DNA of 64,000 bases from Adiantum capillus-veneris (GCA_014529385.2 CM043942.1:48032244-48096243), one strand, 5' to 3'. Counted from the first letter of the stretch, positions 12,628-23,210 are shown. Numbers and translations: made by a program. The notes: generated from the letters alone by a model not told the origin.

Positions 12628-12839
12628 CCAATGCTGAAAATGTCAATTGAAACTACCTTCTGGTGTGCTACTCAAATTGAGATTCTAAGAGCATAAATGG
12701 CTTTGAAAGGGGGGTTAAAACCTTAGGATGCTTGTTGGGCCAGCATGACGAAGAAGCTACAGCAATAATCAAAACCAAAATCTGACCTAAAATTGCATGC
12801 ATGTGGACATGAATTCCAGCTCTCTCTCTCTCTCTCTCA

Positions 12840-12876
<37 letters not shown>

Positions 12877-13332
12877 ACTCTGAGATTTCTATCTATTCCT
12901 ACACAAAAACTCTCTACACAAAATTATTGTACTCCAAGCTTTACTTCACTTGCTACACAACGTACTGTCGGCTGTCAATTTGCTCTAGATAGACCTTAAT
13001 CCCAATTAGCTATGATTGAACCTTACCCACTCCAAGAGGATTTTCACGCATTTGAAAGCGAGGAAGACCAAATCTCTGATACCAATCGTGAGTGCATGTA
13101 CGGTGCATGCAAAGTGCAAGTGCGGGTAAGGAAGGAGATGATTGCACATAGTGTTGATGCAGCTAAGTGTGAGAATTAACCCCTCACCTCGTCTTATTGA
13201 TCTATATTACCAAAATTTTAGATAAGGTTAGCACAGTTACATTGACTGATGGCCGGCTAGTTTGCATGAACATCAACACGAGATAAGGAGGGGGGTCGGC
13301 TCAACCTTGGGGGGCTGCGTCTGTGCTGTGGG
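11701..13332. other. Anonymous DNA with microsatellites and a PBS-like site
   Basis: Contains (GT)n at 12585-12626 and a compound (TC)n(AC)n at 12820-12874. At 13074-13084 the minus strand reads TGGTATCAGAG, a tRNA-Met PBS-like sequence with possible LTR remnant to its right, but no partner LTR was found. No gene was recognised. Confidence 0.5.
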
Positions 13333-14041
13333 TCATGGTCTCAAGCGTGGAGAGGCCCTCGCTAGGTGGCCCATCTGCCTACAGATGAAACACTCGTTCG
13401 GGAGGCCCGAATACTCCACTCTCTGACTGATCCACTCTCCATCGACTCGAGGAAGGAGGACCTCCTTCAGGAGGGTGTGAGTGTCCCAAACTAGAACCCG
13501 AACAGTGGGCAAACCCACGGCCTTGGCCATAACTGAAGCAGAAGTGGGAGCGGGTTCCAAAACTGACCCAAACATGGAGCCAATCCTGGTCAATAAAGGT
13601 AGGTATTCCCGCCTCAGTCCAGGAAAGCAAACTAAGATGGGAATGTCTGCCTCCTCCTCAAGAACATCTGTCGTCGGGTCAAGGCCATGACGCCACTATC
13701 GAAAAAATGCTCGAGCCGCTCGAATGCTGAGCGGGCTCATCGAGACCACTTTGGCCGCCATCTCTGGAGACAATTTGATAATATCCTCTCCCGAGTAGCT
13801 GTACATCAGTGATCTTGACCACTTCGGTGAGGAGTCCGGCCTGAAGTAGGTCCCTCACCTCGCCTCTGCTGGGTCGAGTGCCAACAACCCTGGAAATGAC
13901 TGAGGTGGCTTGGAGCCGTTCCACCTCGGCCAATAAGCTCACTTGCTCTTCTAGCGAAAGAGCAAGTCAAAGGGTCGACTCCGCGGTGTCGGACGAGGGG
14001 GCTGTTGTAGAGTCCCTCTGAGGTGAAGCTAAAGTCGTCAT
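13333..14041 (-). pseudogene. LINE ORF1 (DUF4283 / zinc-knuckle type)
   Basis: ORF1 of a plant non-LTR retrotransposon, an RNA-binding protein. It starts MTTLASPQRD at 14041 and hits a stop about 28 codons in, continues in frame (SLLAEVERLQ, TRPSRGEVRDLL, LGRGYYQIV), then shifts frame near 13690. The C-terminal part (13593-13333) has the DUF4283-like stretch LPTVRVLVWDTHTLLKEV, VDGEWISQRVEYSGLP, and a knuckle CFICRQMGHLARAS. The last Cys of the CX2CX4HX4C knuckle is Ser here. The LINE RT at 18.2-21.1 kb is on the same strand but upstream in element order, so it belongs to another copy. Confidence 0.8.
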
Positions 14042-14142
14042 TCTATGTCTGATGCTGAAAAGAAAAGGGGCGGGCAAAGTCAAAGAAGAGAAAGCAGCGC
14101 GCACGAGAGAGGCTCAGTCCACCGCAGCGTACCACCAGCAAA

Positions 14143-14187
<45 letters not shown>

Positions 14188-14233
14188 GCTGCAGCGTGAA
14201 CTCAGCGTACCAGCAAGAGGGGGGGGGGGGGGG
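14143..14233. repeat. Two poly-G runs (44 and 15 G) in a short tandem unit
   Basis: G runs at 14143-14186 and 14219-14233 each follow an AGCGTACC(ACC)AGCAA motif, so the unit plus its G tract is duplicated. This lies just 5' of the LINE ORF1 on the opposite strand, so the LINE sense strand has poly-C. Confidence 0.95.
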
Positions 14234-14269
14234 AGTGTCTACACAAACGTTTGAATACAGCTTATGATA

Positions 14270-14730
14270 ATAAGCATGCATGTATTTCTATACACTAATG
14301 CATAGTTTCATATATAGATATACATATCTGCATTTGGTATACGCAAATCTTTACAACTATGCTTGTATATGTAATACATGTGTGTATAGATGTGTGTGTA
14401 AATGTACCTGTGCAAACACGTGTGTGAGAAAGAGAAAATATCCACATAAATTTTGCACATACAGACACATATATGCACATATGTGTGCATGCATGAGTAT
14501 GTGTTTGGGTACATAGAAAAATGCATACATCCACACATACACACATATCTACGTATGTATGTGTCTTTTACATATGCGTACACGGATCTACATATGTATG
14601 TGTCTTTTACATACATAACTACGTATGTATGTGTCTTACATATTTGCATCCATGAATTCAAATATAATGGTACATATGTACACAGAGCCATGACCATATA
14701 TGTTTCATTGTGAGCATCCAAGGGCATATT
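14270..14730. repeat. Low-complexity ATGTATGTGTG-type region
   Basis: Imperfect repeats of TACATATGTATGTGTC and relatives. Three near copies of TA(C)GTATGTATGTGTCTT lie at about 14551-14640. Several overlapping frames stay open on both strands only because of this composition. Confidence 0.8.
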
Positions 14731-14879
14731 TTAGGAACCTGTGTTTCACACAAAACACAATTGCAAGTGTGTGTGTGAGAGATCAAAACAAGCCAAATGA
14801 GCAGGGTCACTTATAGATTTCTCTCGAGGTAGCCAAATTGTAGGTGAAGGGAGTTGAACAATGCGACCGGTCTTCTCAG

Positions 14880-15410
14880 CAGCGGAGGGAAGACTAAAGA
14901 GCTTTTGTCAGTGCCTGCAGGGCCTGCTCTCCCCTTTCAAGACACTCCCGTGTTATCTCCTCCATGTCACAAAAGGTGAATCAGGTGATGGTGCGAAAGA
15001 CATAAATGTGGATGTGCAAACAGACGGGGAAGAGAGCCCACTTGGAATGGGAGGAAGTGATATTAGCATTTCGTGCATCTGCTACGAGCAAATTACCCAG
15101 GTCCACGAAAACTTCGTGTAGCTCCTCCATTCAAATGGTCTGCTTGAGAACTTCGAAAAACCATAAACCTAAGGCAGCATGGTGACAGTGGCCAATGTCT
15201 GCCAAAAACCGGGCCACATACTTGCTCACACCAAACCTATCGGTCATACTGGTTCTTTTTCCGATGGGATGCATCAACAGGGATTACAATCCCGTCGTCG
15301 ATCCCTTGACTTCCTCAGTGTCACTTATGGACGAGGAAGTGCAGGCACAAAAGCAGGGGCGACTGAGGACGTCGAATGCTGGAAAGTAAACGAGGACAAA
15401 GGGGGGAGTA
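14880..15410 (-). pseudogene. Unrecognised decayed reading frame
   Basis: The minus strand holds one frame of about 165 codons from about 15390 to 14881, interrupted by four stops (after TTGL, KQTI, FRTIT and LTKAL). At least two of these could be CGA-to-TGA changes, as expected from methylated-CpG decay. Readable parts include KYVARFLADIGHCHHAALGL, WFFEVLKQT, HEVFVDLGNLLVADA, SKWALFPVCLHIHIY and MEEITRECLERGEQALQAL. The continuity of sense across the stops argues for a former coding exon. I do not recognise the family. Plus-strand frames over the same stretch (14861-15121, 15179-15430) look like antisense shadows, though I cannot exclude them. Confidence 0.4.
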
Positions 15411-16460
15411 AACAAGAGCTTACTTTATAATGGTATTAGTTGGCAGATGTTTCAACAAACCACACACCCCTGCATGGTTAGCTCGCCAAACAAGCATTTT
15501 CACATGAAGAGGATTTTGACTATTGCAAGACATCTAGTGCATGCTGTATAAGTGCACGAAATTATTTTTGTTGAAAAATATGTGATGTTAATGACAAACC
15601 TTGAAATTGTTTACAAGAAGACTTGAAATCTAGTAACTCTTGTTTGAGCATCAAAATCAAAATTCAAGCTCAAATTTCATATTTGAATCCTCATACATAC
15701 ACACCACAACTGAGCTAGAGGAAGTTTTCGAGGTAAAATGGGATTCAAAGTGTCACATATGTATAGATACATATGTGTGTGTGTCCTTGTATGACTACAT
15801 AACCTATTACCATACACACTAAAAGATCATAAACCAACACACCAACTTTCACAATCATATGCGTATAATACACCTCCGTATAATGCCCTCAAAGTGTTCA
15901 GCAAACAGTACATAGTCCGGCATGGTTAAAAACAACAAGAACTAAACACATAATTAAAATAAACAGCCTTTGTTATCAGGCATTGAGAAACTATATCCTA
16001 GAGAGCAGACAGCAGCCTGCAAGTAAGTCCCTACACGCACAGAGTCCCATATAACCATCCAGGTATATAGCTTCAAGCACTCGGACAATAAACAGCTCAT
16101 TGGATTAACAGTAAACACCTGCAACCAGGCTTTTACATTTTGTATCCTCTCTACACAACCTGCAAAATGTACCCTGAGGACTACCTGTCCTCAACATAAA
16201 TCATTACGCATCACTGAACATCATCAGAACCAAAAAAAGTTCTCATCACTCTACAGCGAGCCCATAGTCTCATGTACAGTATCATACGTACCATGACCAC
16301 ATTCAAACAGATCTACATACTAGCAAAAATCGCTGCATCCCAGATAAACAACGTTGTAGGCCATAAATAACTCAGAAGCTCCAGACAAACAGCACCCCAC
16401 ATCTGAACTCTTCAGCACGACCTATCCGATCAATATATGTAAAATGAATACAGGCAACAT
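15411..16460. other. Non-coding, possibly 3' or intron sequence of the 16.5-kb gene
   Basis: No gene, repeat or RNA was recognised. It lies downstream of the minus-strand gene at 16989-16461 and may hold its further exons, introns or 3' UTR. Confidence 0.4.
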
Positions 16461-16989
16461 TCAAACAATAAACAAATAAAAGCAACAAGAGTAGCAGGTG
16501 TACCTGGTAGACGGGTCTTCTTCAATGTCAAACTTCGCCGCCTTTCCAATACAGAGAAATATTTGGACCTGTTCACTCGACATAGGCCCTCTATGAAAAT
16601 AAATTCTCCCATTGGCGGCCTGCAGTTCAGCCAATTCTTTACCTGCGTGCACGTGCTGCGAAAGAATGTTGTATATGGCATGACAGTGCGCTGCTTGCTT
16701 CCGCACATCTTGCGGTGGAATATTGGTGTGCTTCTCTAAGCAAGCAGCGCACTGCCATACTATATACAACCTCCTCCTTCTGTTTCCAGGCCTCCTTCTC
16801 TAAACAGAACACGTCCATGAGGCCTTGAAAAAGTTCCTTCTCGGAACTTGTGACATGCGGCTCCAAGGCCGCGAGCAGCTGACTGGATGATCGCGGATGC
16901 AATTGATCACCGAGCTCCTGCTTGTGGCAGAAGCCTCTTGAAGGATGCAGCAGGGCCCCCAGGCGGCGGATAACCTTGCGAGACGCCAT
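16461..16989 (-). CDS. Probable mitochondrial protein, copy A, 5' exon(s)
   Basis: The frame starts MASRKVIRRLGALLHPSRGF at 16989. This is rich in Arg/Ser/Ala/Leu with no acidic residue, a textbook mitochondrial presequence. It continues CHKQELGDQLHPRS, SQLLAALEPHVTSS, KELFQGLMDVF. After WKQKE, at about 16775, copy A leaves the sequence kept in copy B and enters a 103-bp hairpin (16668-16770). A second frame beyond it (about 16650-16500) reads GKELAELQAANGRIYFHRGP and QVQIFLCIGKAAKFDIEEDP. A possible splice donor (CAG|GTAAAG on minus) is at about 16642 and another (CCTG|GTACAC) at about 16505. I do not recognise the family. Whether copy A is expressed or already broken by the hairpin cannot be told from sequence alone. 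Confidence 0.55.
16668..16770. repeat. Perfect-stem hairpin (33-bp arms, 37-nt loop)
   Basis: The left arm 16668-16700 and right arm 16738-16770 are inverted copies with 30 of 33 bases matching, including 15 consecutive bases plus a 9-base outer block (GTTGTATAT / ATATACAAC). It sits exactly where copies A and B of the mitochondrial gene stop matching. It could be a tiny foldback element or a rearrangement scar. RNA from either strand would fold into a pre-miRNA-sized hairpin. Confidence 0.85.
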
Positions 16990-17500
16990 TCTCCTGCAGA
17001 AAAACTGGCTCAAATCCTAATCCCTAAATATGAGAATGAGAGACCAAACTGCCTCGGTACAAAATAAAAAGGGAACAACCCACGTGTATTGTTCAAACCC
17101 TTGGATCTAAGGAGGTCTACCTCCAAATATGCGATCAGCTTGTTCTGATACTCAATGGCCTCCTTTTGATATTCAATTTCTTTCTGTTTCTGTTTCCAGA
17201 CCTCCTTCTCTAAACAGGACACGTCCATGAGGCCTTGAAAAAGTTCCTTCCCGGAACTTGTGACATGCGGCTCCAAGGCCGCGAGCAGCTGACTGGATGA
17301 TCGCGGATGCAATTGATCACCGAGCTCCTGCTTGTGGCAGAAGCCTCTTGAAGGATGCAGCAGGGCCCCCAGGCGGCGGATAACCTTGCGAGACGCCATT
17401 CTCCTGCAGAAAAACCGGCTCAAACCCTAATCCCTAAACTCGCTCTATCTCTATGAGAGTGAGAATATGTCCTCAAGAGACCACCAAACTGTCTCGGTAC
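16776..17500 (-). repeat. Tandem duplication of gene 5' end (410-bp period)
   Basis: The two ATGs are at 16989 and 17399. From about 40 codons into each frame out to about 80-100 bp upstream of each ATG, the copies match closely. Both include GCAGAAAAAC(T/C)GGCTCAAA, CCTAATCCCTAAA and a shared GTCTCGGTACAAAA (C/T differences) upstream block. The duplication therefore carried promoter-proximal DNA and the first exon. Confidence 0.85.
17096..17399 (-). pseudogene. Copy B of the mitochondrial-type first exon
   Basis: Starts MASRKVIRRLGALLHPSRGF at 17399 and is nearly identical to copy A as far as EKEVWKQK. Copy B then continues KQKEIEYQKEAIEYQNKLI and AYLEVDLLRSKG, a charged helix likely to be a coiled coil. 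This is probably the ancestral exon end that copy A has lost. After about 17096 the frame runs into the upstream region of copy A, so copy B has no downstream exons of its own unless it splices over copy A. Its upstream region is interrupted by the MITE at 17512-17985. It looks like a truncated duplicate. A chimeric transcript using copy B's exon 1 and copy A's later exons is an alternative. Confidence 0.5.
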
Positions 17501-17511
17501 AAAAAAAAAAA

Positions 17512-17985
17512 GGGGAAATTACCAAAATACCCATATAATTTTTGGAAATTCCCAATATACCCCTCAAATTTCAAAAATTCCCAAAATACCCTTGTATCTA
17601 TTTTTGTTGTATCTTCAAGATTTTTTAATCTTTATTCTTGTTTGACAATTGAGATCGGTTTTTGAGTGCTTAGCATGTAATTTTTTGCAAATCACCTCCC
17701 AAAAAAAAGGTAATTATGTCTAAAAATATTGAAGAAATTCATCTCCAAAGCCTACATAACCAACTCAATTAGCATCTCGTATGGTAGACAATCACTCTTC
17801 TTATGAAAAGCTACAAATTTTTTGTTTTTGAAGAAATTTACTCTCACAATCAGGGGAATTTTGGAAAATTTGAAGGGCATTATGGAAATTTATGACAAAT
17901 TATGGGGGTACTTCGGGAATTTTTGAAATTTGAGGGGTATTTTGGGAATTTCCACAAATTAGAGGGGTATTTTGGTAATTTTCCC
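17512..17985. mobile_element. MULE-like MITE with long terminal inverted repeats
   Basis: The ends are inverted copies for about 80 bp: GGGGAAATTACCAAAATACC on the left, and on the right the complement GGTATTTTGGTAATTTTCCC. The TIR type GGGAAAATTACCAAAATACC is common in plant Mutator-like elements, which make 9-bp target duplications. The flanks are AAAAAAAAA (17503-17511) and AAATAAAAA (17986-17994), 8 of 9 identical. The paralogous copy A has GGTACAAAATAAAAAGGGAA at about 17055, which is the empty site. It encodes nothing and is non-autonomous. Confidence 0.85.
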
Positions 17986-18077
17986 AAATAAAAATGAAAT
18001 AAAGAAAAATAAAAGCTAAATAGCTACTATCATGGTTCACAACTGTTTAGGGTAGTACAATCCGAGTGTATGAACAT

Positions 18078-18170
18078 CAATGTTCGAGGATATCCGGCAT
18101 TGGGCTCTATTATCCGAGGATGTCCAGCATCGGGCGCTGTCCGAGGATGTATTGCATCAGTCACTATAGA
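18078..18170. repeat. Short tandem repeat, about 3 copies of a 28-30-bp unit
   Basis: Units begin TTCGAGGATATCCGGCAT, TCCGAGGATGTCCAGCAT and TCCGAGGATGTATTGCAT, each followed by a CGGGC or TGGGC-like tail. They lie at the 3' side of the LINE and may be part of its 3' UTR. Confidence 0.7.
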
Positions 18171-18179
18171 ATATTGTCA

Positions 18180-21117
18180 ATGTCCGCCATGGTAAGTACT
18201 TGTACTATCGAGCTAAAGTGATCCGTATCATCGACTGTAATCTCTGTCAATGTTGTGAAGTACCCCCAATTGTGGGCGTCTGGATCTCCCTAGCTCAGTA
18301 GCCTCTAGGCTCTGTTGTGTGGTCTGCCCCTCTGTCTTCCAGTAGGTGGTCTAAAGAAGTTTGTAATCTACCTTGAGATTGTCTCTCTCCTGATCTCCAA
18401 AGCAGCAAAGTCAATGAAATCGCCCCTGTATCTCATGATATACCAGACAGTGACATATGTAATGTAGCTTTGTCTCAAGCTCCAAATGGCATAGCTGTCA
18501 TATCCAATCCTCTGTAGATATCCCCCTAAACCCGCGAGTCTCGACCTCAAGTTGATGTGAAGAGGTGCGTAGCTGACCAATAGCGCACCGTATCCCCTGA
18601 GATAAATGTGTTTCCATGTAACTAGGTCTAGTCACAAACCCGTCCTCCGTCAGATGGAGAATATTCTCTCTACAGAAAGCCATCTTCATGCCCACTCTCG
18701 TGTCGGCTGAATCCAAGTCCTCATGGCATCGAGCTGAGATAGGTCATCCTGATGGACGAATGAGTCTGGCAATCTTTCTCCTCGTAATAGACATAGAGGG
18801 TGCGCCATCCAAAGAGTACTAGGCAATCTATCCATATTGAAACCGTGCAACTGAAACCATGATGTTATCTTTCCATACCAACGAGTAGTATCCCCCTACA
18901 ATGCTAGCTGTCAGGAAGACTCAAAAGCTAAACGAGCATATATGTGTCTGGGGAGGTCCCATAAATTGTTCAAAAAAGAAACTGATATGGTGAGTGCCTC
19001 GACCACAAGTGAAGATGCAGCCAGCCCTGCTCTGATAATCTCATGTGGTACTAAAGCCTTAACTCTTATCATCCAAGAGATCATAGAAACCAAAGGCCTC
19101 TCCATACATCTCCACCCATCAGTGCTACCAGATCTGCTATGGTGGTCCATTGAATGTCCCCATATCTGGGCTCCATAAAGCATAACTAATGCCACTAAAG
19201 TATCAAAGAGCTATAGCTTTGTTTGAGGTTCTTGGGAGGAAACCTTCGAACACATCCTCTCTAATCTGCCTAGGGTAGCATATGCTCTGGTCAATCTCGT
19301 CTCAACTGCTCTCCTCGATGAAAACACTGGACAACGAAGGCTATCCCAAGGTAAGTGTATGCATCTGTATACTTCACTGACTCCTGGCCATAAGAAAATG
19401 TGGGTGTTGATCTCCTAACCCACTGCGGTGTGGTATTAAATACCATAACCTTGGTTTTGCCAAGGTTGATAAACAATACATGATCATGGGCAAACGCATG
19501 TAAAGCATCTGACATTGCAACCCCTCTAGGAGATCAGAAATTGGCACAATATCATCAACATATAACAACAATGGAATCCACGTCCCAACCAATTGCGCTC
19601 CTTTGTCACCTCCCTCTCGGTGTAATCAGAAGCCTCATCCACATACATGCCAAAGAGCGTCAGGGATAGCGGGCATCCCTGCTTCACCCCAATAGTGGAG
19701 TGAACTACATCAAATGACCCCTCTTGAGTGTGAACCTATCCTCTCACCGACTTGTAAAGTGCCATAATCCCCCAAATCAACTCTGTGGGTATCCCCATCA
19801 ACCTGTCTCAGGGAATTGTGTCAAATGCTTTGGAAAAATCCACAAAGCTACAATAAATCCTCCTCCCATGTGATCTACCCTCCTCAATAATAGCTCTACG
19901 CATCATAATGTGATCAAGAGTAGAAAACTCGGTTGTCCCATTGGTCACATGTCGGCTCTCTCTAATGATCTACTCAATTGTTGCTCAATAATGGATGCGT
20001 ACAATCGTACCAGTAATGTTTACCCAATCATAATAGTACAATAGTTCCCAGGCTCCATAGGGCCCCTTGCCTTGAAGATAGGCACCATAATAGACAAGCT
20101 CCAAGTATCAGGCAACCCCTCACAATCAATGCTAGAAGCTCTACAAACATATCCCTAGCATGTATAAAATTCTTTGCTACTAAGCCCTCATGAAAATAGG
20201 CTCTCCCAGTCCTCATCCTATCGATGGCTTTCCGTACCATCTCAACATCGGTAACGAAAACACAAGCCTGTGGGAATGCCTCTACAGGATATGGAAGTGG
20301 TTGTTGCTAAGGCATCGTGCCTAAAGATGTAGCATAATGACACCAAGTCTTTGTAGAAGTGATGGTAGCTGGAGGAGGTGAATGTTCGTGGAAGAGTCAC
20401 CATGCCTCACCTGAGTCTTGACTCAAAAACAGTTGTGGTAAAGCTAGTGCTCTAACTAAATCAAGAAAACTCACTTCTTCCGTTGCACTAAATGTTGGAA
20501 GGCAATCCGTGACTATAGATAAGTGATAATTCCTGAAAGTACCTCTCTCTGAAGCCGCGGGCTCTTATGTCTTTGCACCCCTCATCATACCAGTTGGTAT
20601 GGGGCATACTCCCAAAAGGTCATCTCAACGTGCAGGTACGCCTCTCACCCCGTGCATCTCGCAAAGTCTTTGTCAATATGCAAGTAAGCTGATCTACAGA
20701 GCGTCCTAGATCCTCTTCTGCATGGATGTATGTAGATTTCATTAATGTAGACAGAATCAGTCTCTAAAAATGCAACTCGTGGTCATTGGGCAATAGTGAA
20801 CTCAGAGGAACTAGTCAATGTCAAGAGAGCATGATCCATTGCCGTACCAATCGGCCTAGGTTCGGACCTAGGTCCAATTGTAAAATCGTGGATGCAAGGG
20901 ATAAAGCTCGGTTGTGAGCCATGATATAATCCATTGTGCTCGCTCCATGTAGATTGTCGCCAAGAAAAATGCCGGTCTTCTTTAAAGTGGCTTGCTTCCT
21001 CAAGAACTTCTTTGCCTCAATGGAGGGGAAGTGCAATATTAAGGCTCTCTCTTTCGATGTTTCTCCGTTTCCTCCACTTTTCTTTCCGACTCTCCACACT
21101 TTTGTGTACAAGCTCAA
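18180..21117 (-). pseudogene. LINE ORF2 (endonuclease-RT), decayed
   Basis: A non-LTR retrotransposon polyprotein runs right to left on the minus strand. An upstream region (21117-20821) reads ILHFPSIEAKKFLRKQATLK and MDYIMAHNRALSLAS. The RT core (20240-19290) has AIDRMRTGRAYFHEGLV, NYCTIMIG, FVDFSKAFDTIP, GVKQGCPLSLTLFG, LLLYVDDIVPISD (the catalytic YVDD box) and NLGKTKVMVFNTT. The C-terminal part has DLPRHIYARLAFES (about 18950), ILHLTEDGFVTRPSYMETHL and IRCAIGQLRTSSHQLE (about 18650-18550). Many stops and frameshifts separate these pieces. No endonuclease catalytic motif could be placed with confidence. There is no clear poly-A tail. The element copied itself by target-primed reverse transcription when active. 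Confidence 0.85.
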
Positions 21118-21179
21118 TAAATCTCCATCAATGTCATGGGCTCCTTTACTTCCTCTTCAACATTATCCCGGTCTTTAAG

Positions 21180-21393
21180 GCATGTGACCCTCACATGCAT
21201 GGCACGTGTATGTCTTCGTTGCTCGGAGTGAAGAAGAAGACGAGACTCAAATGTAGTGGACTCACTCACAATAGTGAGTTAGGGGTTGAGTCCTTATTGT
21301 TTCTTATAGTATGAATGGTTGGTGTTAGCGTCTAGTTGACGGCTTACTTAGGGCTAGCACATTAAGCTTTACCACCCCAACAACCTCCCACTT
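21180..21393 (-). repeat. PPT and partial 3' LTR of copia K
   Basis: On the minus strand AAGTGGGAGGT (21393-21383) is a typical copia polypurine tract, followed immediately by TGTTGGGGTGGT (LTR start at 21382). The far end of the LTR is unclear and probably meets the LINE near 21120-21180. Confidence 0.65.
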
Positions 21394-21591
21394 AAAGGCC
21401 AATGTGCCTTTAAGTATGGGGTATAAAATATATATGTATGTACAATCATGTTAGAGTAGCCTATCTAGCTCACGCCCATAAGTAGCTAGACCTTTGGTGA
21501 GAAGATCTACAGGGTTATCATCTATGTGCATCTTCACAAGCTCCATATGCTTGTCCTCAAGCACATCTTGAATGAAGTGGTACTTTACATC
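21394..21591 (-). pseudogene. copia K RNase H end
   Basis: The minus strand reads DVKYHFIQDVLEDKHMELVK, then MHIDDNPVDLLTKGLATYGRE, the usual C-terminal end of copia polyproteins (the NPADMLTK motif). It ends shortly before the PPT. It is separated from the rest of the gene by gypsy A. Confidence 0.85.
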
Positions 21592-23197
21592 TTTCATAAA
21601 ATCTAATATCTACCTATTCCAAAAAGACTTTCTCATAATGAACTGATCATTTAATATGGGAGAGATAAATGGAAACAAGAGGTAGAATATAGACATGTGC
21701 TTATAGATCTATCTCAACAAGGGGCCAATGGTAAAGGGGCTCAAATGAGAGATGGTCTGTCAAAGAGCAAGGCTACCAATGGAGCTTAGAAGACCTTAGG
21801 GTTAGCTTCATTAAAGACCTCCAAAGGTTAGTGATAAAAGTCCTTGACCTAAGTTAGGGCTGAGCTTGAGGTGGGAATCCAGCCCAAGCTTGAGATGCTT
21901 GTCTTGTTTGAGGTGCTTGATTAAGGTGCTTGAGGTGCTTGTCCTGCTTGAGGTGCTTGATTAAGGTGCTTGAGGTGCTTGACCTGCTGCATGACTAAGG
22001 TGCTTGAGGTGCTTGGACATGCTTGCTTGAGATGCTTGTGGGAACACCCCTAGTCCAAGTGCTTAGTCATGCTTGGTGACTAAGGTGCTTGATCAAAGCA
22101 AGTCAAAAAAATCCCTACAAGAGGGGGGTCGAGCCCTTTTCCTAGGGGGTAGAGAGAGAACCCACACTCACACACTCAAGGTGAGCCCAAGCCTAGAGAG
22201 GTAGCAAGGACACATGTCAAGATCCTACCCATGTTACCTTCATGAGGTGCTTGAATCCTATTGGTCAGGCTTAAAAGGGGTCCAATGATAAATTACCACA
22301 TTTATTTAATTTCTTTTGCATTTATCAAGTCCTTTCTCTCAAAGTGGAAAGGGGGACACTTGTCCCAAGACTACCCTTGTTGCTTGATATGCACTAAGGC
22401 TGTGATTGGCCAGGCTTGAGGAGGTCCAATCAAATGCCTAGGAGTGCTAAAAGAGGGGATCGACCAAGGAAGAATGGGCCTAGCTTGCAAGGTATACTAA
22501 CCCACACACTCTCACATTCACTCTCATTATGTGGTTGGCAAGTGCAAGAGCTCCATCTCCTTCTCTAAGCTCCTTGAGAAGAGTGAGCCTACACTTAACC
22601 TCTCTGGCTATGGAGTGCAAATCCAACCAAGAGACATGCTTCAAAGCTTGAGCTTGCCATCTTCTTCATCTTCATCATTACTAAGCTATTATGCTATGCT
22701 AAAGAAGAGTGATGATAAGTAAGGGAAATAGCTCTTTCTCGTATACTACTTCTTCTTCCTCTTCCCTATCCTCACTCCTTGCTAGCTCTCTCCACCTTCG
22801 AAGGTGTTTGAGGTCTTGGGACTGAGGCTTGGTCCAGTTATGGTTTCTTCAAAGATTATGCTATGCTAGTGGTGCATGAAGCTTTCCATCTTCATAGCAT
22901 CACTTAGGTAAAAAAGAACACAAAGATTGTATTGTACCAAGTCTCCTTTAATGGGAGAATCTATAATACAAATGCCTATTGGAGGGGGGACTGGCTCCAC
23001 ATAAATTCGGTCCTCAATTGTTGTAATGTTCTCTAATTCTCTCTCATGCAAAAGTATTGTTCATGTCTAGTTAGTTAATTGTTATGTTTATGTTGCTACC
23101 ATTAATGAAGTTCACCCATTATGCTCTCAAAGTAATTTCAGCAAATACTTTCTCTTAATTCCTCTACTCTACAAGTTATTAGGCCATTTCTATTACA
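21592..23197 (+). repeat. 5' LTR of gypsy A (1606 bp)
   Basis: Starts TTTCATAAAATC (the canonical TG is TT here) and ends CTATTACA before TTGGTATCAGAGC. It matches the 3' LTR halves closely along the whole length. It contains the CTTGAGGTGCTTG minisatellite. Confidence 0.9.
21885..22075 (+). repeat. LTR minisatellite built on TTGAGGTGCTTG
   Basis: Repeats of CTTGAGGTGCTTGATTAAGG and shorter forms (GGTGCTTGAGGTGCTTG) run for about 190 bp. Equivalent blocks occur at 37375-37535, about 56636-56780, and (inverted) 2880-3050, with different copy numbers. Confidence 0.85.
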
Positions 23198-23198
23198 T

Positions 23199-23210
23199 TG
23201 GTATCAGAGC
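23199..23210 (+). promoter_or_regulatory. Primer binding site of gypsy A
   Basis: TGGTATCAGAGC one base after the LTR, of initiator tRNA-Met type. Confidence 0.92.

Noticed and set aside
13074-13084. PBS-like TGGTATCAGAG as evidence for another LTR element
   Set aside because: No LTR pair, PPT or gag could be found on either side; noted only as a possible relic.
14280-14727. Several overlapping Tyr/His/Cys-rich frames on both strands
   Set aside because: Produced by the ATGTATGTGTG low-complexity DNA.
22531-22722. Small conserved protein (KCKSSISFSKLLEKSE...) also at 37925-38173
   Set aside because: Both copies lie in the two LTRs of one element, so identity is due to LTR duplication, not selection on a protein.
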